From TMED23 sp964639965 (GTDB lineage: Bacteria > Pseudomonadota > Alphaproteobacteria > Rhodospirillales > UBA2165): a stretch of DNA of 32,477 nt. Below the pieces are notes generated by a model. That model had not been told where the DNA came from. It did not search any database and was given only the letters and a program-made list of their open reading frames with translations. The position numbers were made by a program, and so were the translations under genes. This document shows positions 1 to 7,150 of the stretch, one piece after another. Numbering within the stretch: position 1 is the stretch's first letter; every line of letters begins with the position of its first letter. The stretch spans positions 1-32,477 of the forward strand of contig CAZXGI010000026.1 of NCBI GenBank assembly GCA_964639965.1. The letters are read 5' to 3'.

Positions 1-2
1 AT

Positions 3-170
3 AACCAAAAAGCAATCCTTTTGGGTGTTGCTATCGGTTTTTCTGCAATGTGTGCCATCATAATTTTTATGGAAGGACCTTTTCGTGGTCTTCCGTTACC
101 CGTGCCACCAATGATTGCCACAGGAGTAATCGCGGTACTTAGTTTCTGGTCACGGTGGAAACTGAAATAA
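3..170 (+). CDS. C-terminal fragment of a membrane protein (5' end outside window)
   Basis: An open frame runs in from the left edge and stops at TAA 168-170, giving about 55 residues. Two hydrophobic stretches are visible: one starting ILLGVAIGFSAMCAIIIF and one around MIATGVIAVLSFW. They are joined by a Gly/Pro-rich loop, and the chain ends in a short basic tail (WSRWKLK). This is the usual look of the last two membrane spans of a transporter or small integral membrane protein. The layout would fit a TctB-like subunit, but too little is present to name a family. Confidence 0.55.
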   Translation, partial: NQKAILLGVAIGFSAMCAIIIFMEGPFRGLPLPVPPMIATGVIAVLSFWSRWKLK

Positions 171-263
171 ATTGGGACCAAATACTAGTAGAGAAAGAGA
201 CAACATATTATTGTATTATAATTCAACAACACTGAAACGAGCAAAATTACTGGAGGAAAGAAA

Positions 264-536
264 ATGGACGTACATGTGATTGTTAAATTGAAATCATCGT
301 ACGAAGCATGGCACGCTGTGTTTGCTGATGATGGGGAAAATCGCTCAAAGATTTGTGATGACTCCAAAACACTTGTCGGCAAAGCAAACGACTCAACTGC
401 GCTTGTGACCTTTTTCGACGTTGATATGGAAGCAATGGGAGCAATGATGTCTGACCCAGAGTTTCATAAATTAACTGAGGATTTTGTTGAAGAGCATATC
501 CCTTACACAATCTCACCAATAGAACCGCCTGCATAG
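264..536 (+). CDS. Small conserved hypothetical protein, DUF3764-like
   Basis: This 90-residue soluble protein has no signal peptide. The start is well supported by GGAGGAAAG at 252-260, just upstream of the ATG. The opening VHVIVKLKSSYEAWHAVFADD, followed by a short alpha/beta pattern, resembles the DUF3764 family of small ferredoxin-like-fold proteins from marine bacteria. The family match is from memory and moderate. Function is unknown; the fold is related to dimeric alpha/beta-barrel proteins such as monooxygenases and stress proteins. It stands alone, 93 bases after the preceding membrane protein, and is followed by a hairpin and a clear Rho-independent terminator. Confidence 0.75.
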   Translation: MDVHVIVKLKSSYEAWHAVFADDGENRSKICDDSKTLVGKANDSTALVTFFDVDMEAMGAMMSDPEFHKLTEDFVEEHIPYTISPIEPPA

Positions 537-564
537 ATTAGAGTATTAAGTTTTCACTCGCTTA

Positions 565-589
565 CCGAGGATACTGGGATATCCCTCGG
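565..589 (+). other. Stem-loop in the 3' UTR, upstream of the terminator
   Basis: CCGAGG (565-570) plus ATA pairs with TAT (580-582), then, after one bulged C, with CCTCGG (584-589), around a six-base loop. No T-run follows, so it is not itself an intrinsic terminator. It lies between the small hypothetical gene and the terminator at 605-640 and may protect the mRNA 3' end. Confidence 0.45.
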
Positions 590-604
590 AGTTACATCCA
601 AAAA

Positions 605-640
605 GACCCCGATTTCATAAAGAATCAGGGGTTTTTTTTC
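605..640 (+). terminator. Rho-independent terminator
   Basis: CCCCGATT (607-614) pairs with AATC(A)GGGG (623-631), with one bulged A. An uninterrupted run of eight T follows at 632-639. It terminates the small gene ending at 536. Confidence 0.8.
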
Positions 641-770
641 ATTAAAAGTTTTTTTTGTTCTCTTTGGATAATAATGTTAATTCGCAGATAGAAATCACTC
701 GGTCACAGTAGAGTAATTTCGAAATTAGACAACTAAAGATTAACTACAGTATTATTAAAAAGAATCTGCT

Positions 771-1118
771 TTATTGATGACCTATAAATTTCAAGTGACT
801 TTGGCAATTCTCTTTGCAGTCAGAGCTTCCAAAACCTTTTGCAATTATCTTACCCTTTAGCCTTTCATTCAAATTGCATTCAGCAATTTCTGATTTAATA
901 ACATTGATCACTTTAGATTTGTAATTTGCCAGCAAGTAATCTATGTGCCAGTGGAGGTTTTTTTCCGTTGATAAGTGCCTAGTTATTCTTTTATCAATAT
1001 TTCTTTTTGCAGAACCCGTGTATACGTATGTTCCTTTTGGGAAAGTGAACAAACCTAGCTTTCCAATTTGGATTTCTACACCTTGGTAGAGTTTTATAAA
1101 AAGTTGATACGATTGCAT
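771..1118 (-). CDS. DUF123 / GIY-YIG-type nuclease-like protein
   Basis: A 115-residue stand-alone protein. It shows the diagnostic features of DUF123, a GIY-YIG-like family: the KGTYVYTGSA segment (residues 28-37, the counterpart of the GIY...YIG strands), an Arg/His-rich helix (R44, R47, H48), HWHIDYLL (56-63), C81, GFGSSDC (95-101), C105 and H108. The Cys/His set may bind metal. Homologues occur alone in archaea and bacteria or fused to endonuclease III-like domains, so a DNA-processing role is plausible but unproven. It is divergent from the metallophosphoesterase at 1191, with 72 bases between. Base composition is AT-rich. Confidence 0.8.
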   Translation of the reverse strand: MQSYQLFIKLYQGVEIQIGKLGLFTFPKGTYVYTGSAKRNIDKRITRHLSTEKNLHWHIDYLLANYKSKVINVIKSEIAECNLNERLKGKIIAKGFGSSDCKENCQSHLKFIGHQ

Positions 1119-1190
1119 TGTTAGTTTTATTGTACTCTTGTTGTATGAGATAGAAGTATTCCGCTAATTTAAAATAAATTTGGATTATTT

Positions 1191-2243
1191 ATGACTAATT
1201 TCCGCCAATCGATATTTTTCATTCTTTTATTCTTTGTTACATACCTGATTTATGTCTACCCCTATGACGTCCTTAGTTATTTTCTTTTTCAGAATAATAT
1301 TTTTAAGTTTTCGTCATTACTGTTTACCGTCATTTTTTTCCTCATAATAGTGTTTTATTTTAAATATCATAATACATTTTTTCTTCTTAAATTATTTGTT
1401 CACGAAGGAATGGGCATCGGTTTCATCAGTTTTTGGGTGGTCAATCTCGGGTTACTAATTGACAGCCTGCAAAAAATAGATCCTCCCTATTTGGGTATGA
1501 TATGTTTTTCCTCAATTATTATAATAACTCTTATTAGTTTGTTTAATGCCAGATTGATTGATTTGAGGAGCATAAAAGTTTTCTCTTCAAAAATTAATTT
1601 ACCAGTTAGATTAATATTTATTAGCGACACCCATTTGGGTTCAAATCGAAAGAAACATTTGGAGAAGATTTATTTAAAAATTAAAGACCTGGAATTTGAT
1701 TTATTGTTAATTGGCGGAGATTTTATTGATTCTAGTTCATTTGATTTGAACGGTTTAGACATATTAAAAAATATTAAAAAGCCAATTTTATTTATAAGCG
1801 GCAATCATGAATCTTATCTAAAAGACCATGAAAAAACATTAAAAAAACTAGCCAATTACAATTTAATATTTTTAGGCAATAAGTCGTTTAAATTCAGAAA
1901 TCTAAATTTCATTGGTATTAGCGATAACCAAACGTTAGAAAATCAGAAAATAATTGCTGACAATTTAATTCAAAATGACCTTTTCAATTTAATAATAGTT
2001 CACAAACCATCTCTTTGGGATCTTGTTTATGATAGAACAGATCTAATGCTATCAGGGCATACACATAATGGACAAATATTTCCATTTAATTTTTTTGTCA
2101 GATTAAAATTTAGAAATATTTATGGGTTATATAAAAAATCAAATTCAAAACTTTATGTATCATCTGGGTCAGGTTGTTGGGGTCCAAAAATGAGATTAGG
2201 GTCAAAAAATGAAATCGTTGAGATAATGGTTTCGAAATATTAG
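1191..2243 (+). CDS. Membrane-anchored metallophosphoesterase (YkuE/YaeI-like)
   Basis: This 350-residue protein has a hydrophobic N-terminal third with about four membrane spans (roughly residues 7-24, 41-58, 73-91 and 101-119). A calcineurin-like phosphoesterase domain starts near residue 138. All metal-binding blocks are visible: D146-x-H148 in FISDTHLG, GGDF (175-178), GNHE (204-207), H271 and GHTHNGQ (289-295). This arrangement matches the YkuE/YaeI group, whose members act at the membrane on lipid-linked pyrophosphate or related phosphoesters; the substrate here is not known. By eye the gene is clearly more AT-rich than the housekeeping genes to the right, with long runs of AAA/ATT/TTA codons, which could indicate horizontal acquisition. 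Confidence 0.85.
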   Translation: MTNFRQSIFFILLFFVTYLIYVYPYDVLSYFLFQNNIFKFSSLLFTVIFFLIIVFYFKYHNTFFLLKLFVHEGMGIGFISFWVVNLGLLIDSLQKIDPPYLGMICFSSIIIITLISLFNARLIDLRSIKVFSSKINLPVRLIFISDTHLGSNRKKHLEKIYLKIKDLEFDLLLIGGDFIDSSSFDLNGLDILKNIKKPILFISGNHESYLKDHEKTLKKLANYNLIFLGNKSFKFRNLNFIGISDNQTLENQKIIADNLIQNDLFNLIIVHKPSLWDLVYDRTDLMLSGHTHNGQIFPFNFFVRLKFRNIYGLYKKSNSKLYVSSGSGCWGPKMRLGSKNEIVEIMVSKY

Positions 2244-2399
2244 AGTAGATCGGGAATGTTACTGGGTTAGAAAAATTAATTTCTTGTAAGAAACTTTTGG
2301 TCTGAAGTTAACCTATGAAAAGAACGATTATTTTATTGGGTACAATAGTTGGCCAAAACGATATTATAAATAATAAAAATTGGTACGAAGGTATTAAGA

Positions 2400-2702
2400 A
2401 TGTATATAGCAATGAACCGCTTCAAGATTGTTCCTGGCAGGGAAAAGGATTTTGAGAAGATCTGGAGAGAACGTGAAACCTTTCTGGAGGATGTTCCAGG
2501 TTTTATAGAATTTCATTTGGTTAAGGGTGACAGTGAAGAGAGCCATACACTGTATGCTTCGCACAGTATGTGGAAATCACAAAATTATTTTAGGAATTGG
2601 ACAAAATCTGAATCATTTCGGAAAGCACATAAGGGGGCTGGAGAGCACAGTGATGTTTATATCGGCCACCCAGTTTTTGAGGGTTTTGAGGTTATTATTT
2701 AA
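2400..2702 (+). CDS. Antibiotic biosynthesis monooxygenase-fold protein, IsdG/HmoA-like
   Basis: A 100-residue, single-domain dimeric alpha/beta-barrel (ABM) protein. The sequence follows the IsdG/HmoA pattern: M-N-R-F at the start, a V-PGRE-DFE-W-R helix, PGFIEFHL, then a W-x-F...AH segment. The three residues of the IsdG-type haem-degrading triad are present at N6, W67 and H77, nearly the same numbers as in S. aureus IsdG (N7, W67, H77). If functional, it would open the haem macrocycle in the cytoplasm to release iron. No haem transporter lies beside it, so the substrate is inferred. It converges with the methyltransferase-like gene, with 21 bases between. Confidence 0.8.
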   Translation: MYIAMNRFKIVPGREKDFEKIWRERETFLEDVPGFIEFHLVKGDSEESHTLYASHSMWKSQNYFRNWTKSESFRKAHKGAGEHSDVYIGHPVFEGFEVII

Positions 2703-2723
2703 TGCTAATAGAAAATTTATTTT

Positions 2724-3374
2724 TTACTGCTTAGGACATATGAGCATTCCTTGTTCTGCAAAGAACTGGGCTGGAGCAAATCCAGTAAAATATTTTACTT
2801 CACGTCCCTGTAATTTTGCAAACTCTATGAGACGTCGTTCACAGATTCTCATTTCTATATTTGGATTTGAAGGATCCATATCCTTATCAGAATTATCTAA
2901 ATAAACCCAGGTTGAATTAGTGGCTACTTTAATTGCATAATCGACACAAATATCTCTTCGTATTCCGTCGATTATGATTAAATCAGGTGGGGGAGTTTTG
3001 ATATTATTACTGATTGATTCTCCATCCCACTTTATGAGTTTCACATTTGTGCAATTTGCCCTCAGTAGATTATTACTTACCTTTTGAAACCATTTATCTG
3101 TGGTCTCGTGGCTAATAATTTTTTTACATCTTTTTGCATACCATAGAGTTGATTGCCCACTACCAAATTCAACTAAAAACATATTATTATTAATTATTGA
3201 ATCTAGTGCCTTCCGTGCCCCGTAAATAATACACGGTGCTGAGGGGTAGAATTGGAATAGTTTCTTTATGATTGCTTGTAAGATAATAATTGGTAGACGA
3301 ACAATTTCACTGACAGGAGCAAAATTGCCTTTCTCATCGTGTAGTCGCGATTTTCTATATAACACCATTGCCAA
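2724..3374 (-). CDS. Class I SAM-dependent methyltransferase-like protein
   Basis: 216 residues. After a roughly 60-residue N-terminal region comes FLVEFGSGQSTLWYA (66-80), a Rossmann motif I typical of SAM-binding proteins. E90 follows the second strand, and PDLIIIDG (130-137) forms the acidic motif-IV region. The C-terminal part continues the alternating strand/helix pattern. Substrate cannot be told. The gene lies downstream of and in the same direction as the large membrane protein at 3654-5225, after 279 AT-rich bases, so co-transcription is possible but not obvious. It could act on the sugar or glycan made by the neighbouring locus, but that is speculative. Confidence 0.65.
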   Translation of the reverse strand: MAMVLYRKSRLHDEKGNFAPVSEIVRLPIIILQAIIKKLFQFYPSAPCIIYGARKALDSIINNNMFLVEFGSGQSTLWYAKRCKKIISHETTDKWFQKVSNNLLRANCTNVKLIKWDGESISNNIKTPPPDLIIIDGIRRDICVDYAIKVATNSTWVYLDNSDKDMDPSNPNIEMRICERRLIEFAKLQGREVKYFTGFAPAQFFAEQGMLICPKQ

Positions 3375-3653
3375 AACCTATTTTGTCTAAAATAACAAGT
3401 TCAGATCCTTTTTAGGAATCTCAAGGGATCTTATTATAATAAAAACAACAAATTTACTTCCATATCTGTATAGTTAATTTGATTAAGTCACTGTTATTAT
3501 AATCTTCTATAGAATAATTTAAATTCACACGAATAGAAATTAAGAACCGGTTTATTATTAAATTACTTAGTTCTCAAAATGTGAAATGTCTGAGAATTTC
3601 TGACCAATTTTTTTGGTGATTATCATTAATAAATGATCTAATTTGGTGTTCAA
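3375..3653. other. AT-rich non-coding gap
   Basis: 279 bases without a convincing reading frame on either strand. A short inverted pair, AGATCC...GGATCT, lies around 3404-3431, and ACCAATTTTTTTGGT around 3603-3617. Neither is a convincing terminator or operator. The upstream signals of the methyltransferase-like gene should lie here. Confidence 0.4.
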
Positions 3654-5225
3654 TCAACTCTTATATGAGGTGTTTTTTTGCGATATAGTATTAATAATAC
3701 GAAAAATAGAATAGATCATAATTATAGAGATTTGTGTGATAAAAGGGAATGCATGGCGATAGCTTTCGCAACAATGTAGTCCCACGTTAGCCAACGTTGC
3801 AAAAGTGAATCCAACACATAATATCCATATGATGCCGTCGAGATGCGTTGGCCCATACCTACTTGTTGATTTAAATAATCCAGATAAAAACCAAATGGGA
3901 ATTGTTATTGTTAGTATATATGCAAGATACATTCCCGCTCTAAGAAGCGGTTCCAATAGAACACTTAATTTATTTACAAAGCTGGGTAGTCGACCCTTTA
4001 TACGAGGATAGTCCATTTCAAATCGCGGACCATTTCTTAATAGATAGGTCAAGTTTAGGTAGGTTCTGCCCAAATAGTTTCTTGGGTATAATCTAGCCGT
4101 ATCGATCAATAATTTGCTAGATACTTTACCATATAAAATGCTGAATTTGGTTGCCCGTTCCGGGATCTGACCAGAAAATAACCAAGGTTTTGTCTTAAGT
4201 AATTTCTCATCTTCTTTTACAACCTCTAATACTTGCAAATTATTGGTATCTCGCAAATATTTCTTCAAATTAGTGAATGTGTAGCCTTTCTGAGTTTGAT
4301 TACATGTACCATAAAAACCTGACAAATTTTCTTGTCTGAAAAACCCCAATTTTTCTGCTTCACGATAACACCAGACCCACCATTCTGGATAATCTAGTTT
4401 TTGCCCTAATTCCAGGGCTCTCGATGTGGTTGTACCAGTAAGTGCTAAATTGAGGTTCTGTATAATATTTTGACCGGCACCAGAGGATGGCGCGTAAATA
4501 TTGTGTTGCACGCCATTTTTAAACAGTAAAACACCTATTAATAACATCGGTGGTATCAGAGCATAACAAATTGATAGGATTTGTTTTTTAGAGTTTATGT
4601 AAAAAAGAATGAAAAGGCCAATACTTGGGATAACAACAACGCTGGCTGTTTGGAGGCTCGCAGCCAATAATAGACCAGCGACACCGATGATAAATGCATT
4701 TCTCGCTTTTCTCCTAACCCAATAATTAGAGAATGCCCAACCCATTAATGAGATTAGAATAGGATTGAAAAAATCCCAAGATCCACTAATGAACCAAAAA
4801 TCCCACCCTAACAGTCTAATTGATAAGAGGCTGGCCGAAAATATGGAGAGCCAATTAGGTAAGTTAAAGTTCCTTAAGGTCAGGTAAACTAACGCTGAAG
4901 CAAAAGAATTGGCGATCGATATTAAAACAAAGTTTCCAATTTTGAACCATGCTTCGTCAAAAAATGAAAATATCACCCAGTCTTTGAGATGGTTTAAGGG
5001 CATAATTGTATGGGAAAACCAAAGATACTCCCATAAGTGTTCGGTGATGGCTTTAAAATATAAATTTTCGCCATTTGGTGTTTGTGGTGTTAAGATATAG
5101 GTGGAAGGACTAGTGTAATATTGATCGAGAAATATGAGAAATCGAACCGTGAAACCAAATAACAAGATTATCAAAAACCAAATCTTTTTTGATTTGGAAA
5201 GTTGGATGCTAGTTAATACTTTCAT
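3654..5225 (-). CDS. Large multi-span membrane protein, candidate GT-C glycosyltransferase
   Basis: 523 residues with about ten hydrophobic spans. The first spans about residues 16-32 (WFLIILLFGFTVRFLIFL) and a final cluster lies after residue 420. A hydrophilic region at roughly 260-420 carries several Trp, Cys and charged residues. Near the C-terminus, CCESYRHAFPF precedes the last span, recalling the R-Y-x-x-P element near the end of lipid-carrier GT-C transferases (ArnT/PMT type). No family was recognised with confidence. Position beside the dTDP-sugar locus and a GtrB/ArnC-like transferase suggests it may move a sugar from undecaprenyl phosphate to a glycan. It is divergent from rmlB (139 bases). 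Confidence 0.6.
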   Translation of the reverse strand: MKVLTSIQLSKSKKIWFLIILLFGFTVRFLIFLDQYYTSPSTYILTPQTPNGENLYFKAITEHLWEYLWFSHTIMPLNHLKDWVIFSFFDEAWFKIGNFVLISIANSFASALVYLTLRNFNLPNWLSIFSASLLSIRLLGWDFWFISGSWDFFNPILISLMGWAFSNYWVRRKARNAFIIGVAGLLLAASLQTASVVVIPSIGLFILFYINSKKQILSICYALIPPMLLIGVLLFKNGVQHNIYAPSSGAGQNIIQNLNLALTGTTTSRALELGQKLDYPEWWVWCYREAEKLGFFRQENLSGFYGTCNQTQKGYTFTNLKKYLRDTNNLQVLEVVKEDEKLLKTKPWLFSGQIPERATKFSILYGKVSSKLLIDTARLYPRNYLGRTYLNLTYLLRNGPRFEMDYPRIKGRLPSFVNKLSVLLEPLLRAGMYLAYILTITIPIWFLSGLFKSTSRYGPTHLDGIIWILCVGFTFATLANVGLHCCESYRHAFPFITQISIIMIYSIFRIINTISQKNTSYKS

Positions 5226-5364
5226 CCATTATTAATATCAGTCAAATGAGCCTTTTAAAACCCGATGCAATATTAAGATTAGGAACTGACAGTTTAATTG
5301 CTTCCATAAAGGCTGGTTCTCGTTATATACACTGATCAAATAATAATAGTAGAAAGAGCTTCAA

Positions 5365-6435
5365 ATGCGCATATTGATAACTGGTGGTTGTGGTTTCATA
5401 GGATCGCACCTTGTCCGACACATGTTGAAACAAAATGCATGTGAAGTATTAAATGTTGATTCTCTTACTTATGCGGGCAATAAAGAAAATCTTCTTGATG
5501 TAGAAAATTCAGAAAATTATCATTTTATCAATGCTAATATTAGAGACCGAGTAAAATTTAGAGAAATTTTCAACAGTTTTAGACCGAGTTGTATATTCCA
5601 TGTGGCCGCTGAAACACATGTTGACAGGTCAATTGATGGTCCAGATGAGTTTATACAAACAAATGTAGTAGGCACGTCAATCTTATTAGAAGAAGCCGAA
5701 TACTACCGAAAGACGCTGGAAGTAACAGAAGCCAATCATTTTCGATTTATTCATATATCAACTGACGAAGTTTATGGAAGCCTTAAGAACATTCTAGATA
5801 AACCTTTCGTCGAGAATAGTCCATTAAGGCCAAATTCGCCTTACGCTGCAAGTAAGGCCGCCGCCGATCACTTGACCAGGGCCTGGTTTAAGACATATGG
5901 ACTACCGGTCATTACGATAAATTGTACAAATAATTATGGGCCTTTTCAGTTTCCAGAGAAGCTAATTCCAATGATAATTCTGGCTGCTCTAGATGGTAAC
6001 CCTATTCCAATTTATGGTAAAGGTGAGAACCTGCGCGAATGGATTTATGTTGAAGATGTTGTATCGGCAATTTTCCAGGTGATGAGCAAGGGCCTGCCCG
6101 GCGAATCTTACAACGTTGGAAGCGGAGATGTAATATCAAATCTAGAAATAGTGAATGAGGTTTGTTCTGTAATGGACATCTTATTGGCGAAATCAAAATA
6201 TAGACCGCACCAAAATTTAATTGAGTTTGTAGAAGATCGTCCGGGGCATGATTTTTGTTACGCGGTTGAGTCTAGTAAAATAAGAAATGGACTTGGCTGG
6301 AGCCCACAAGTAACCTTAGATGAGGGAGTGAAAAGAACTGTTTCATGGTATTTAAATCATCGGGGTTGGTGGGAACCTTTGCGTAAAAGAATTTATACGG
6401 GAGAACGGCTAGGTAATTTGGAGAAATTCAAATAG
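5365..6435 (+). CDS. rmlB: dTDP-glucose 4,6-dehydratase
   Basis: A 356-residue extended SDR enzyme that converts dTDP-glucose to dTDP-4-keto-6-deoxyglucose, the entry point of all dTDP-6-deoxy sugars. Visible elements are the NAD-binding GGCGFIGSH (7-15), AAETHVDRSIDGP (81-93), the catalytic ISTDEVYGS with T133-D134-E135, and Y160-x3-K164 in SPYAASKAAADH. The C-terminal REWIYVEDVVSA and VGSG blocks are also normal for RmlB, and length is typical. It is on the opposite strand to the rest of the sugar operon, and its last 8 bases overlap the end of the 2,3-dehydratase gene. rmlC and rmlD are not in the window, in keeping with a product other than rhamnose. Confidence 0.93.
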   Translation: MRILITGGCGFIGSHLVRHMLKQNACEVLNVDSLTYAGNKENLLDVENSENYHFINANIRDRVKFREIFNSFRPSCIFHVAAETHVDRSIDGPDEFIQTNVVGTSILLEEAEYYRKTLEVTEANHFRFIHISTDEVYGSLKNILDKPFVENSPLRPNSPYAASKAAADHLTRAWFKTYGLPVITINCTNNYGPFQFPEKLIPMIILAALDGNPIPIYGKGENLREWIYVEDVVSAIFQVMSKGLPGESYNVGSGDVISNLEIVNEVCSVMDILLAKSKYRPHQNLIEFVEDRPGHDFCYAVESSKIRNGLGWSPQVTLDEGVKRTVSWYLNHRGWWEPLRKRIYTGERLGNLEKFK

Positions 6436-7147
6436 GGGCAATAATAGTTTTTACAAATGGACTAATGATATTATCAATTAAACAAAGTTTTTTAATCTGC
6501 GATAGTGATACCCACATAAAGTACTCATTCAGCTGATTTTCGATCCATTCGATGTCATCAATATGTATGATACAGTTAATGTTAGATTTTTGCCAAAATC
6601 GTCCTCCTTCTTCATTATGCTTAGCACAATATATCAATCTACTCGGAGCATTCTGAGATAAAACATTTGAGAGTGGTGGGGATTCACCAAGATGAGCTTT
6701 CTTCAGATTACTTTGGGTGCACTGCAACGTTGGTGCGATTTGAAGGCCATCAATATTTCCTGGCTCAGCCTTAGCATGTAATAAGAACTTGATCGACCCC
6801 TCGATTTCTCCTGAAATTATTGCAAGTATGCCACCTTCAATTTGATTGAAGATCGGTTGATCCCACTCATTCACCTCACGCAAACCGTGGGCCTTCGTGC
6901 GGACACCCTCAACGGAAAAGAATTGGCCAGTTGAATGTTCGATATTACCAGTATCCAAATGTACGGACCAGTCTTCAACTGCCGATAATTTTATCAGATG
7001 TGATTCAAAAAGTTTTTTTTGCCGGAGATTTTCAAGCCAATTCAGAACATTTTCTGGATCGGTTGGTTCGTTTTCGATGTTCTTTCGTAGTCGAGACCGA
7101 AATTCGAGCAGCACATTCTCATCAATCTTATCATTTAATATAGTCAT
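6428..7147 (-). CDS. NDP-hexose 2,3-dehydratase family protein, single-repeat form
   Basis: 239 residues. Recognised by the family blocks HSTGQFFSVEGVR (71-83), W95-DQP, NQIEGGILAI (101-110), AKAEPGN (125-131), PTLQCTQSN (139-147), GGRFWQKSN (181-189) and the closing W212...L221 region. EvaA/TylX3-type enzymes remove the C2 hydroxyl of dTDP-4-keto-6-deoxyglucose, giving a 3,4-diketo-2,6-dideoxy sugar. Characterised members are about 450-480 residues with two homologous halves; this protein has one. The gene starts 3 bases after the aminotransferase stop, so it is the last gene of the operon. The single-unit protein could be a homodimer of full function, or a degenerate or differently specific relative. 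Confidence 0.85.
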   Translation of the reverse strand: MTILNDKIDENVLLEFRSRLRKNIENEPTDPENVLNWLENLRQKKLFESHLIKLSAVEDWSVHLDTGNIEHSTGQFFSVEGVRTKAHGLREVNEWDQPIFNQIEGGILAIISGEIEGSIKFLLHAKAEPGNIDGLQIAPTLQCTQSNLKKAHLGESPPLSNVLSQNAPSRLIYCAKHNEEGGRFWQKSNINCIIHIDDIEWIENQLNEYFMWVSLSQIKKLCLIDNIISPFVKTIIAPI

Positions 7148-7150
7148 TGT

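Noticed and set aside
217..222. TATAAT box upstream of the DUF3764-like gene
   Set aside because: A perfect -10 hexamer, but no acceptable -35 at 16-18 bases; such strings are common in AT-rich DNA.
2315..2455. Short frame beginning MKRTIILLGTIVG between the phosphoesterase and the IsdG-like gene
   Set aside because: It runs through the start of the well-supported IsdG-like gene in another frame and stops soon after; no good SD and no family resemblance.
2527..2904. 125-residue plus-strand frame spanning the end of the IsdG-like gene and the start of the methyltransferase-like gene
   Set aside because: Out-of-frame shadow of two real genes with low-complexity basic composition and no motif.
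3603..3617. ACCAATTTTTTTGGT as a terminator for the gene block
   Set aside because: Only a 5-bp AT-rich stem with T in the loop rather than after it; not a credible intrinsic terminator, and wrongly placed for the minus-strand gene ending at 3654.
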